Shown here: piece by piece, positions 35,639-44,021 of the stretch
How positions within the stretch are numbered: the first letter of the stretch is position 1
Layout: the number at the start of each line of letters is the position of its first letter
Source of the DNA: Nitrososphaerota archaeon
Lineage (GTDB): Archaea > Thermoproteota > Nitrososphaeria > Nitrososphaerales > Nitrosopumilaceae
Direction of reading: 5' to 3'
NCBI GenBank assembly: GCA_028867595.1
Contig: JAGWGB010000007.1
Location: 1 to 64,000 of the forward strand
DNA: 64,000 nucleotides
The notes under the pieces: generated by a model
Database searches by the model: none
What the model was told of the DNA's origin: nothing
The model's input: only the letters and a program-made list of their open reading frames with translations
Program-made: the position numbers and the translations under genes

Positions 35639-35707
35639 ATGGAAAATTTGCTTGTATGTGATATTTGTTTGAATCTACGTTTTTCTATGTTACAAATTGA
35701 TGCGTAA
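35639..35707 (+). CDS. Possible 22-aa CxxC micro-ORF
   Basis: ATG 35639 to TAA 35707 reads MENLLVCDICLNLRFSMLQIDA, with one CDIC knuckle. A tttaatatg element is centred about 30 nt upstream. It resembles the other small cysteine proteins here, but with a single knuckle and 22 codons it may be chance; a dimer would be needed to bind zinc. Confidence 0.2.
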   Translation: MENLLVCDICLNLRFSMLQIDA

Positions 35708-35769
35708 AAACAGTTCATAAAATTATCCAGACTCATACTATAAATAAAATGGGGTAACGGAGAAATCTC

Positions 35770-36183
35770 ATGAAATGTATTTTCTGTGATATTGCTGCAG
35801 GAAAACAAGATGCACATGTAATCTACGAAGATAAAAATCACATAGCAATAATGGACAAATATCCTATACAAATGGGACATTCACTTGTAATTCCAAAAGA
35901 ACATAATGAAAAAATATTGGATATGCCAATAGAAAGTGTATCTTTACTATTTTCTAAAGTGCCATTAATTGCAGGTGCCATATTGAGAGCTACTGGAGCT
36001 GATGGTTTTAACATTGGGCAGAATAACGGTAAAGCCGCTAATCAGATAATACCGCATGTTCATGTACACATAATACCAAGATATGAAAACCTAAACAATC
36101 CGTGGAAAAGAAGGATGATTGCAAATGATATGGAATTGGGGAAACTTGCAAATAGGATTAAAAGTTTTATAGAATCAAGATAG
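35770..36183 (+). CDS. HIT-family nucleotide hydrolase
   Basis: A 137-aa histidine-triad protein. The zinc-like CIFCDIAAGKQDAHVIYED N-terminus and the triad HVHVHIIPRYEN are typical of Hint-type AMP-lysine/AMP-X hydrolases. NNGKAANQIIPH precedes the triad as in Hint enzymes. The exact substrate is not readable. Its 3' end overlaps the convergent thioredoxin gene by 9 bases. Confidence 0.93.
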   Translation: MKCIFCDIAAGKQDAHVIYEDKNHIAIMDKYPIQMGHSLVIPKEHNEKILDMPIESVSLLFSKVPLIAGAILRATGADGFNIGQNNGKAANQIIPHVHVHIIPRYENLNNPWKRRMIANDMELGKLANRIKSFIESR

Positions 36184-36495
36184 TTCTTTTATTATTGATT
36201 CCATATCTGATTTAGTTAATCCGACATGTTTTTTTGCATCTCTTCTAGCAATTATTTTTCCCTTTTCAAAAGCAATCATTGTTGGAACTGCTTGAATATT
36301 GAATTTATCCCAGAAGGGATTTTCGTCTTCATCTACCAACGCTTCAATTTTTCTAACTTTATCCATATTGGAATTTTCAAAAGTAGGTTTGAAATTTGAA
36401 CAGTATGGACACCAGCTTGCATAAAACAAAACAAGCGTTTTTTCTTCAGCATTTAATATTTTTGAATCAAACTCTTCTGGCTTTATGTGCTCCAT
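36175..36495 (-). CDS. Thioredoxin-family protein
   Basis: A 106-aa thioredoxin fold: LVLFYASWCPYCSNFKPTFE has a CPYC active site (glutaredoxin-like dipeptide in a thioredoxin frame), and the cis-Pro is in IQAVPTMIAFEKGK. No signal peptide, so cytosolic. It lies between the HIT gene and aRF1. Likely a disulfide reductant, though its reductase partner is not in the window. Confidence 0.88.
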   Translation of the reverse strand: MEHIKPEEFDSKILNAEEKTLVLFYASWCPYCSNFKPTFENSNMDKVRKIEALVDEDENPFWDKFNIQAVPTMIAFEKGKIIARRDAKKHVGLTKSDMESIIKELS

Positions 36496-36547
36496 ATTGA
36501 AATTAAAATTACAAATTATTTAGAGCTACCGAATCTTGTAATTTGGT

Positions 36548-37822
36548 TTATTGGTTTGGATTGTACCTCAAAAATGCTCCAACCTTTCCTATGCTTGATA
36601 GCATAGCACCATGTTCAGTAGCACCCGATATTACCTCTATTTTTGTTCCTGCCTGATCTGCTAGTAAAGAAAGGTAATCTACAATATCTCTTTCTGACGA
36701 CTCAAGATCCATACTCTTGCAACTTGGGCATGGTTTGCTCATAAGTTCTTGTATACGTGAAATCATTTTCGGCCTCTCTATTATCTCTGATTGTATGTTT
36801 TTACACCTCTTACATGTGATGTCTATCTTGCGCAAATTGGTATCATCTGTTATCAATATGGTGTCAACCACATTCCTTTTGAGCAAATCTACTATGTCAT
36901 TCAAACCATATGTGGCAAGTCCTTTAGTTTGGTGTATGTCATGGAATAATTTTTCGATCAGTCTTTTCTCTTCGACCATTCTAAAATCTGTAAGAACGTC
37001 TTGAGCTCTTGAAAATGCCTCTCTAACACCTTCTGCTCCTGCATATGATGTATCGAGCGTTGCTATGATCATGTTTTGAAGCCTATATTCTAAATATTCT
37101 TCTTTTATGAAATTCTCTTTAGTAGGCCCAGGCCCAGAAACAATGAGACCTTTTATTGGATAAATATCAATAAAATATTCTTTTGTTGTATGGGCAATTC
37201 TATTGTAATAATCGTTGAGTTCCATTTCTCTTAATCTTTCAAATCTTCTTGCTGATTGTCCACCTTGTCTATGTTTGCCGGCCACTCCGGATGATGTTTC
37301 AGATAACACGTCAAGTTTATCGCCATGTAAGAGTCCCCATCCTGCGTCTTTTGCATCAATTGCAAGAAAACCTATCATGTTTTCTTCTTTTAACATATCT
37401 TTTAGAATATCTACATGGAAATGATCATCACATCGATAAAGAAACGTCTGAAGTTCTTTTGGAGGCTCTATCTCGTATAATTTGATCACCTCGCTACCAA
37501 TAGGGCCTCCGCCTTCTGGTGGAAGTGCACCACAGAACATCACAAGACCATTATCTGGAGCTTTTTTGTACAATTTCAAACGTTGTATTACTCTTGATAA
37601 TGCATCAACAACATGAGTACGGGTAAGATCTGATTTTATGTTGTCTGCTGTTCCTTGCTCTTCTCTCAAACCGTTCGTGACTTCGTGTAAGGCTTTTTTC
37701 GGTGGAACATAAAGTGAAATTAGTTCTGTACCGCGTCCGCTCTTGTCCGATAATTCTTCCAGTGTTTTTCGTAATCTGTATAATTTTACAGAATCTTGTT
37801 TTTCAATTTTTGGTTTTACCAT
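36548..37822 (-). CDS. prf1: Peptide chain release factor aRF1
   Basis: A 424-aa archaeal/eukaryal class 1 release factor. Domain 1 has the stop-codon-reading TADNIKSDLTRT (NIKS); domain 2 has the peptidyl-tRNA hydrolysis GKHRQGGQSARRFER (GGQ); the C-terminal domain carries a zinc ribbon CKRCKNIQ...CPSCKSMD. All stop codons are read by this one factor in archaea. Complete and normal in length. Confidence 0.97.
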   Translation of the reverse strand: MVKPKIEKQDSVKLYRLRKTLEELSDKSGRGTELISLYVPPKKALHEVTNGLREEQGTADNIKSDLTRTHVVDALSRVIQRLKLYKKAPDNGLVMFCGALPPEGGGPIGSEVIKLYEIEPPKELQTFLYRCDDHFHVDILKDMLKEENMIGFLAIDAKDAGWGLLHGDKLDVLSETSSGVAGKHRQGGQSARRFERLREMELNDYYNRIAHTTKEYFIDIYPIKGLIVSGPGPTKENFIKEEYLEYRLQNMIIATLDTSYAGAEGVREAFSRAQDVLTDFRMVEEKRLIEKLFHDIHQTKGLATYGLNDIVDLLKRNVVDTILITDDTNLRKIDITCKRCKNIQSEIIERPKMISRIQELMSKPCPSCKSMDLESSERDIVDYLSLLADQAGTKIEVISGATEHGAMLSSIGKVGAFLRYNPNQ

Positions 37823-37841
37823 TGTTAGTTCCTAAATAAGA

Positions 37842-38480
37842 TTAGATGTTATCGAGTACTTGTTGGAAAACAGAAAATGACTGAGCGCCCTCGATTTTTG
37901 TTGCCTTGTTGTTATCAAGTATTATAAATGAAGGTGTGGCATCAATTCCTATCTCTTGGCCAAACTTTTGGTTATCTAATACCTTATTTTCATATTTTTT
38001 ATCGCTCACGCATTTGTCAAATTGGCTCTGATCTAGCCCCACATCTGTTGCAAACTGATCAAGAGACTTTTGATTGACCCAACCCGTCCTTTCTCCGCCC
38101 CAATTATTGTATAATTCATCATGATACTGCCAATACTTGTTTTGGTCCCCGGCACAATATGCTGCCTCTGCAGCCAAAACTGAATCAGGACCATTTAGTG
38201 GAAAATCCCGAAAAACAAAATTTATTTTTCCTGTATTGACATATTCTTGGATTATCTGATCTTTAGTATTTTCGTGAAATAAATGACAGTAAGTACATTG
38301 ATAGTCACCCCATTCTACAATTGTAATCTTTGCATTAGGATCTCCTAACATGGGGGAGCCATTTTCTATTAATGATTGAGCGGACACTGAAGCAGAGCTA
38401 TTTTGGTGTGGGTAAAACAGATATGCTGATACTGCGATAATCGCAACTATTATTGGTATTACAATATAGTATTTTTTCAT
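37842..38480 (-). CDS. Membrane-anchored DsbA-like thiol oxidoreductase
   Basis: A 212-aa protein with an N-terminal membrane anchor (YYIVIPIIVAIIAVSAYLF) and an exported thioredoxin/DsbA domain: VEWGDYQCTYCHLFHENT with a CTYC site, a helical insert with CAGDQNKYW, and the cis-Pro in GIDATPSFIILDN. It likely oxidises or isomerises disulfides of exported proteins, abundant in this region. TACCGTAT lies 5-12 bases before the ATG, and a TATA-like ctaatatc 26 nt before it. Confidence 0.88.
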   Translation of the reverse strand: MKKYYIVIPIIVAIIAVSAYLFYPHQNSSASVSAQSLIENGSPMLGDPNAKITIVEWGDYQCTYCHLFHENTKDQIIQEYVNTGKINFVFRDFPLNGPDSVLAAEAAYCAGDQNKYWQYHDELYNNWGGERTGWVNQKSLDQFATDVGLDQSQFDKCVSDKKYENKVLDNQKFGQEIGIDATPSFIILDNNKATKIEGAQSFSVFQQVLDNI

Positions 38481-38608
38481 ATTCTACCGTATTTCAGACC
38501 GATATTAGAATTTATCAGAACTTGTTCAGTTATTTGTTTTAAATGAGTTGATGCTAAGAATCGTATTTCTTTAAGGGTTTGATATGACCATCTTTTCTCA
38601 TAACCAAT

Positions 38609-38944
38609 CTACGAGTCTTGATTTGGAGTCAATATGATTGTAGGCTCAGGCTTTCTGATGCTGATATCAGCTTTACTGACCCTGCTCTTGTAAACCTTGA
38701 ATCTTTTACCACTATCTGATAATTCCCACCTTTCTACTTTCACAAGAGCAATTTCTTCTAAATCTGTAATTTTTTTATAAACTGAGCTTAACGGTATACG
38801 ATATTTCTCAGATAACTCTATTGCCGTTTTTCCTTCTTTCACGATAGAAAATAAAATTGTACGTGATTGAGCATCAGTTAGGGCTTCCAACACTTTTTGA
38901 TTTACATCATATTTTTTCAATTGTGAAAACGAAATTTTCTTCAA
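38609..38944 (-). CDS. ArsR-like winged-helix regulator
   Basis: A 111-aa protein with TTG start. VLEALTDAQSRTILFSIVKEG, TAIELSEKYRIPLSSVYKKI and DLEEIALVKVERWELSDSG make a winged helix with recognition helix, in the ArsR-like group. It contains no Cys and no His, so it is unlikely to sense metal by itself. It is divergent from the ZIP transporter, and each start has an IdeR-like palindrome between TATA box and start, so the gene is probably part of the metal regulon rather than its sensor (inference). Confidence 0.8.
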   Translation of the reverse strand: MKKISFSQLKKYDVNQKVLEALTDAQSRTILFSIVKEGKTAIELSEKYRIPLSSVYKKITDLEEIALVKVERWELSDSGKRFKVYKSRVSKADISIRKPEPTIILTPNQDS

Positions 38945-38954
38945 GTTTTCTAAA

Positions 38955-38968
38955 TTAGGTGAGCCTAA
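38955..38968. promoter_or_regulatory. DtxR/IdeR-like palindrome before the winged-helix gene
   Basis: TTAGG-TGAG-CCTAA is a perfect inverted repeat, positioned between the minus-strand TATA-like TTTAAATAG (about 38970-38977) and the TTG start at 38944. It resembles the DtxR/IdeR consensus (TTAGGTTAG-type arms). A bound repressor would block transcription start. Confidence 0.5.
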
Positions 38969-39027
38969 CTATTTAAACCAGATGAGATATTCTAAAAACT
39001 TGGAACAAGTCTGTCGTTTAAATAAAG

Positions 39028-39041
39028 TTAGCTTGTCCTAA
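39028..39041. promoter_or_regulatory. DtxR/IdeR-like palindrome before the ZIP gene
   Basis: TTAGCTTGTCCTAA has the same TTAG/CTAA ends as the 38955 box. It lies just after the plus-strand TATA-like TTTAAATA (about 39018-39025) and ends 9 bases before ATG 39051, the mirror image of the other side. Confidence 0.5.
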
Positions 39042-39050
39042 TTGAATTAC

Positions 39051-39896
39051 ATGGATTATTGGCAACTGATCACGTTAGGCGCTATAGCCGGCTTTACAAT
39101 TTTCCTAGGTCTCCCATTGGCAATAATGAAAAATCTTAGTGCAAAAAAGAAGGGATTTCTCAATGCAATCGCGCTTGGAATTTTAGTATTTCTCATAATT
39201 GATGTGTTCAGTCATGGTTACGAATCTGCATCTGATGCTGCAACCACTGCGTTTGCCGGTAAATCGTCTGTTGGTTATGCAATAATTGACTTTGTTGCAC
39301 TTTTTGGTGGCATTGCGATTGGAATGCTTGGACTTGCATGGTTTGAACACAAAACGATGACAAAAAATGTTCCGCAAATCCTATCACTTGAAAGTATCCA
39401 AAAAGGAGATGACCATCTGCGTCAGTCCTTTCATGACACGAATGCATATCGACTTGCTATGATGATTGCTGTGGGTATAGGAGCTCATAACTTTAGTGAA
39501 GGGTTGGCCATCGGACAATCGTACGCAGCCAATGAAATAGGGTTAGCAATTCTTCTGATAATTGGATTTGGTGCGCATAATACGACCGAAGGATTTGGAA
39601 TCGCAGGGCCTCTCACAGGCGTATTAAAAAAACCGACTGCTAAATTTTTGTTATTGGCAGGTCTTGTTGGTGGCGGACCGACATTTGTCGGTACGGTACT
39701 TGGCAGCTTGGTGTTTTCAAATATAGCATATATTCTATTTTTGTCAATTGCTGGTGGGGCACTGATTTATGTTTCAATGTTAATGTATAACGCAGGACGA
39801 AAACAGACTACAAACAATGTGTTAATGCTCGGCATTTTTGTTGGTGTTTGTACGGGTTTTGCTACTGATCTTATAGTTACACTTGGAGGTGCATGA
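39051..39896 (+). CDS. ZIP-family metal transporter
   Basis: A 281-aa membrane protein with about eight hydrophobic helices. The metal-path motifs are in GIGAHNFSEGLAIGQSYAA (HNxxEG) and GFGAHNTTEGFGIAGPL (HNxxEG), as in ZIP importers of Zn2+, Fe2+ or Mn2+. A short cytosolic loop lies between helices 3 and 4 (about 100-135). ATG 39051 is chosen over TTG 39042 because it fits the leaderless distance from the TATA box. Metal choice cannot be read; the IdeR/MntR-like operator hints at Fe or Mn. Confidence 0.9.
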   Translation: MDYWQLITLGAIAGFTIFLGLPLAIMKNLSAKKKGFLNAIALGILVFLIIDVFSHGYESASDAATTAFAGKSSVGYAIIDFVALFGGIAIGMLGLAWFEHKTMTKNVPQILSLESIQKGDDHLRQSFHDTNAYRLAMMIAVGIGAHNFSEGLAIGQSYAANEIGLAILLIIGFGAHNTTEGFGIAGPLTGVLKKPTAKFLLLAGLVGGGPTFVGTVLGSLVFSNIAYILFLSIAGGALIYVSMLMYNAGRKQTTNNVLMLGIFVGVCTGFATDLIVTLGGA

Positions 39897-39996
39897 CTTT
39901 GCATTTAAACAAAATTTTGCATACCGATAATTTTCATCACACATAAAGTTAAATGCCACCATCGTATCGAAATAGAGACGATTGATACGTACAATC

Positions 39997-41346
39997 ATGA
40001 CTGTCAGACAGATCTCTTTTTTGTTTCTTTTTTTGTTATCCTTGTCTAGTTTTGGTGCGCCTTTATCTATGCAAACCGCAAAGGCAATGGATGGATTAAT
40101 CCCAAAATATGAACCGGTTCAGCATATTTCATCAAATCCAAATTTGTATGTGTCTGCTGAGAATCCGTTGTTTAAAAATTATTTTTCAGGCCCAATGGTA
40201 ATTGAAGTAATTGTAATTGATCCAGACATACAAAGATTGGATCAAGCATATGGTGAACCAATAGTTACTGTTAATGGAAAAAGATTGAGAATGGCACAGG
40301 GCACAGATGGTAACTGGTATGGGTATTTTGCAGATAGGAATCAGGCAATTGCAGCAGCCAATACTGCAGCATTGGATGGCAAGGGACTTAATTTTGGAAG
40401 TTTTTGTGATTCTAATAGCATATTTTCACCCAAAGCAGGTGTAGATTATTCTGATACTCGAGGATTTACAATTGCAAGAGGAGGATTTGGATCAATAAGT
40501 TATGCTCACAACGGTGGTTCCAAAATTACATCATCTAGTCTTCCAATTTGTACAAACATCATAGGAACACTTACGTCAAGTCAGATGGAACACGTAATCC
40601 GAGAAAACAAAACTCTCAATACCAATGTGAATGGTTTTGCAGCTAATGCTGTATATGAAGACGTTTGGCCCGTAATTCAATTATATGATTTTTCTGCAAT
40701 CCCGACTCCTGTAACAATTGATTATCAAAAAGGAGGAGGTGATCAAATAGTTAATTTAATTTTTGATAGGATTCCATCTAATTTGATCAAAGTATATACA
40801 AATAGGCCTGACTTTCCGCCTGGTGCACAAGTTCAAGGGGATTTACTTGATCCGCAACTCAACATTGATCCGACTTCCGAAGATTCATGGACTTGGGGGG
40901 CCTCTATGACTAACAGTTCTGTGTATTACATGGCTTTTGATAGGAATGGCCAACCAGATGCCGATGGTACGCCTGCAATGCAAAATCTCATTGGGAATTT
41001 GACAACGTTCATGTTTAATCATAATGGGAAAGTAACTGAAAATCCGGCCCCTCAAGGAGTACTTGTTGCTAAACAACAGAGCAATGGAATTCAAACATTG
41101 TTCAAAGACAGTCAGGGTCTTCTGCGTACTCAATCTATTAGTGCAAGATCAATACCAGTTACTGCACTTGAAATTGAATCCGACGCAGGAATTTTTGGAA
41201 GCTATGATGCAAGCGGTATAGCAGATTCTGTCATACTAAATAATGCGCCTCGAGACAAGTCATTTACTGTAACATATAATGATAGAACATACAGTGTAAT
41301 AGTAAAATATCACGATGCAAAATTAGTTATCGGATACCCTCCATAA
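39997..41346 (+). CDS. Exported protein of unknown function
   Basis: About 449 aa with signal peptide (ISFLFLFLLSLSSFGAPLS...AKA) and a long beta-rich exported part. Segments such as VIVIDPDIQRLDQAYGEP, VYTNRPDFPPGAQVQGDLLD and FGSYDASGIADSVILNN resemble strands of thaumarchaeal surface proteins. Two Cys (GSFCDSN, LPICTNI) may pair. No membrane anchor at the end. The track start TTG 39982 gives five more residues. Possibly an S-layer accessory protein. Confidence 0.65.
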   Translation: MTVRQISFLFLFLLSLSSFGAPLSMQTAKAMDGLIPKYEPVQHISSNPNLYVSAENPLFKNYFSGPMVIEVIVIDPDIQRLDQAYGEPIVTVNGKRLRMAQGTDGNWYGYFADRNQAIAAANTAALDGKGLNFGSFCDSNSIFSPKAGVDYSDTRGFTIARGGFGSISYAHNGGSKITSSSLPICTNIIGTLTSSQMEHVIRENKTLNTNVNGFAANAVYEDVWPVIQLYDFSAIPTPVTIDYQKGGGDQIVNLIFDRIPSNLIKVYTNRPDFPPGAQVQGDLLDPQLNIDPTSEDSWTWGASMTNSSVYYMAFDRNGQPDADGTPAMQNLIGNLTTFMFNHNGKVTENPAPQGVLVAKQQSNGIQTLFKDSQGLLRTQSISARSIPVTALEIESDAGIFGSYDASGIADSVILNNAPRDKSFTVTYNDRTYSVIVKYHDAKLVIGYPP

Positions 41347-41393
41347 GTTTTTAATTTGTGTGCTTTTGTAGAATCTGTTTGTAATGTTGTATG

Positions 41394-42422
41394 TTATGTA
41401 ACAACTTGAGCAATCTTGCCGTCTTTTTTTGCAATCTTAATTTCGCGTGCTATGCGACGTCCCATACTCATGGGTTCATTATACATAAACGCGGTATACG
41501 GTGATCCATCTACGTACAGATTTGTACCAGCTACTATCCTAGCGGAAAATTCGAATGTAGTGAATTGACCATCTTCGTTGTATACTCCTTCAAGACAAAA
41601 TGGACCAGTCATGCCAACAGGTGGTACGAGTCTTTTTGCGGCCTCTACAAATCTTTCCCCCATGGAATAAACCTCTTCTAAAAGAGATTCTCTCAACACC
41701 AACGGACTATTTCCTATCACATTGAATGATGGTATCTTATCAACACTGATTTGCTGCGGCGCTGGAATTCTTCCAAGTCCATCTATGTCTGATTCATATC
41801 TTCTATCTATGCCGAAAAATTCCAATTCGTTGTTAATTGGTGAATAAAAATACTGCAAATATGCAGATACTCCAAACGCATATTCTTGTAGGTAGAGATC
41901 AGAATCACCTTTAATGATTCCTTGATTGATTAAATGATCTCTTTTTTCCTTGTAATCTTTTTCACTTGTGGTGAGAAAATACCCTTTTCCGCCAGCAGCT
42001 CCATGTCTTTTCGCTATTGTTAAATCATTTATCTCTGTAGGATTTGGAATCGATTTCGGTATGTGTAATCTTGATTCGATCATGAGTTTTTCCTTCATCA
42101 TTCTATCGGATTCCCAACGTAAGATCCATTTGTTGCCAAATATTGGAATCTTTATTGATTCTATCTCAGAGGAGGTCATTTGTGAAATTAGAGTCCCATG
42201 TGGTATGATGATCGTATTTTGTTCATTTAATTGGGATGCATATTTTTGTTCTAGAATGTCTCTAAAAGATTCAACTAGTATGATCTTATCTATGAAATTA
42301 AATCTTCTATACAATCGTTCTCGCTTTTTTTCACAAACTAGTAACGTTTCAAAGCCTTCGTCTTTTGCACCTTTTAAAACTTGTAGTGCACAATGCGACC
42401 CAAGTGTTCCGATTGATGTCAT
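41394..42422 (-). CDS. purP: FAICAR synthetase (PurP), ATP-grasp
   Basis: A 342-aa ATP-grasp ligase: formate plus AICAR plus ATP give FAICAR in the archaeal purine route, replacing the folate-dependent PurH step. Features are IGTLGSHCALQVLKGAKDEGF, KRHGAAGGKGYFL, LYLQEYAFGVSAYLQYFYSP, GPFCLEGVYNEDGQFTTFEFSARI and the C-terminal SMGRRIAREIK. Length is as expected. A 73-aa ORF of unknown role precedes it by 20 bases, perhaps cotranscribed. Confidence 0.93.
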   Translation of the reverse strand: MTSIGTLGSHCALQVLKGAKDEGFETLLVCEKKRERLYRRFNFIDKIILVESFRDILEQKYASQLNEQNTIIIPHGTLISQMTSSEIESIKIPIFGNKWILRWESDRMMKEKLMIESRLHIPKSIPNPTEINDLTIAKRHGAAGGKGYFLTTSEKDYKEKRDHLINQGIIKGDSDLYLQEYAFGVSAYLQYFYSPINNELEFFGIDRRYESDIDGLGRIPAPQQISVDKIPSFNVIGNSPLVLRESLLEEVYSMGERFVEAAKRLVPPVGMTGPFCLEGVYNEDGQFTTFEFSARIVAGTNLYVDGSPYTAFMYNEPMSMGRRIAREIKIAKKDGKIAQVVT

Positions 42423-42442
42423 CTTAGATTCTCAACTCCTAA

Positions 42443-42664
42443 TTATGAGACTTTCAGATGTTGTTCTGAAATAAAAGTAAATACATCATCAATTAATTCC
42501 ATTGATAAATCTGTTCTGAATTCTTCAGGCATATTCTTTAATACAAAATCTATGACAGATTGATATTCTGAAATTTTTTCATCTTGCATTCTTAACGAAT
42601 AGAGCGTTATTGCATTAGATATGATAATTGCTGTTTTTTCTTTTTTTGATAATACCATGTCCAT
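42443..42664 (-). CDS. Small hypothetical protein upstream of purP
   Basis: A 73-aa mostly helical, acidic protein (MDMVLSKKEKTAIIISNAITLYSLRMQDEK is the N-terminal region, quoted in part elsewhere only as needed). No cysteine, no membrane segment, no recognised motif. It ends 20 bases before purP on the same strand. It may be a small conserved regulator or subunit; I cannot assign it. Confidence 0.5.
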   Translation of the reverse strand: MDMVLSKKEKTAIIISNAITLYSLRMQDEKISEYQSVIDFVLKNMPEEFRTDLSMELIDDVFTFISEQHLKVS

Positions 42665-43004
42665 TAGAGTCTAATCTTTTAATTTGAGCCTTTGGGAGAT
42701 AGATAAAGATGTGTAAAAAACATCTCTTCATGTTTATCGTGATTTTTTGTTAAAATCTCAAATTTGATCAAACGTTGTTTTCAGTTGTTCTTTTCATGTC
42801 GAATGAATTTGTACATCTAATTAGTTGAATTTTTTATTATCTATATAATATGTTTTATATTTGAGCAAAAATTAAGTAAATTTTTACATTATGACGCCTA
42901 CTTATTGATGATATTTATGTCATTATTTCGGTGAACTTGACATATTATTCACCCAAAATAGATAAGTATGGGTTGAATATTGATAAATTAGGTAAAATAA
43001 GCAC
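42665..43004. other. AT-rich divergent intergenic region (340 bases)
   Basis: No convincing gene. It holds the promoters of the minus-strand 42443 gene and plus-strand 43005 gene. AGATGT/ACATCT (about 42702-42720) can form a 6-bp hairpin, and GGTGAA/TTCACC (42930-42953) is an inverted repeat upstream of the regulator. The rest is A/T tracts. Confidence 0.6.
42930..42953. promoter_or_regulatory. Inverted repeat upstream of the 43005 regulator
   Basis: GGTGAA and TTCACC flank a 12-base AT-rich spacer, about 52 bases before the ATG and upstream of a TATA-like ttgataaatt (about 42978-42987). The position would suit an activator or autoregulatory site of the downstream regulator. Confidence 0.35.
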
Positions 43005-43967
43005 ATGAAAGTAACTGGAAAGATAACGGAATATGAACAAATACGAAGTATGCTTTCAATAGACAATGAGAAAACTCTTCAACGTATGAGTGACGTTCTA
43101 TCTATTTTATCTAAATTGGATGCTTTGGAAATTTTTGTCATGTCAAAAAACGGCCTAAAATCAGAATTAGATACACCACAAAAAATTGGTTTGACCAAAA
43201 AGCAGTACTATACAAGATTGAAACAACTATACGATCTTGATTTAATTGCCAAAAAAGGAAATACCTATGTACATACGAGTTTTGGCGATTTAATTTACCA
43301 TGAACATATAGTGGGATTTCTTGATACTATTTCTAACCTCAAAGAATTTGAAATGATAGATGTATTGAAGAAAAGTTCTAAATTTAATAATAATGAAATC
43401 TCTGATTTTCTATCTAGAATTAGTCCTGGTAAACACACTGAATTTGCAGCACCCAAAGCAAGGAAAACCATCATTATAGATGCATTTGATAACATGATAT
43501 CAAAAGCATTGGAAATGATAGAGTTTTCACAAGATGAAATATTCATTGCGTCTCGATTTACAAATGATCTTATCATTAATTCGGTTCTAAAGAAAGCTAC
43601 ATCTGGTGTTAAAGTTAGAATTCTGGCAGACACTAATACAGTTAAAGAATTTTTTAACAATAGTGGGAAATCTATTTCTAAACAAGACAAGAATACTGAT
43701 GAGCGAATTAACGTAGTCGCAAATCCTTTCTATCCTTCGAATATAGAGCGTAGATACGTAGATATCCCATTTTCATTACTAATTGTTGATAATAACGCTG
43801 TTGGAATGGAGATCGTAGATAATTATAATCCAAAAAAATTCATGCTATCTATCTATGTTGAGGACCACTCCTTTGCAGAACAGATCAAAACGTCTTTCAA
43901 TAAATGGTGGGAAAATTCTAGTGCGGTTCCACCACAACCATTATCTAAAATCAATAATCGTGCCTGA
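43005..43967 (+). CDS. Winged-helix regulator with PLD/TrmB-like C-terminal domain
   Basis: A 320-aa protein. Residues about 25-105 form an HTH (VLSILSKLDALEIFVMS, IGLTKKQYYTRLKQLYDLDLI). From about 150 the fold resembles the phospholipase-D-like effector domain of TrmB-type regulators: MIEFSQDEIFIASRFTNDLI, GVKVRILADTNTVKEFF, SLLIVDNNAVGMEIVD. The HKD catalytic motif of true PLDs is absent, so it probably binds a ligand. Single gene with an upstream inverted repeat. Confidence 0.75.
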   Translation: MKVTGKITEYEQIRSMLSIDNEKTLQRMSDVLSILSKLDALEIFVMSKNGLKSELDTPQKIGLTKKQYYTRLKQLYDLDLIAKKGNTYVHTSFGDLIYHEHIVGFLDTISNLKEFEMIDVLKKSSKFNNNEISDFLSRISPGKHTEFAAPKARKTIIIDAFDNMISKALEMIEFSQDEIFIASRFTNDLIINSVLKKATSGVKVRILADTNTVKEFFNNSGKSISKQDKNTDERINVVANPFYPSNIERRYVDIPFSLLIVDNNAVGMEIVDNYNPKKFMLSIYVEDHSFAEQIKTSFNKWWENSSAVPPQPLSKINNRA

Positions 43968-44021
43968 TTTTAACAAGTTCAAGTATTTTCTGAAATGAAT
44001 AGAAAATTCAATTAATCTAAT

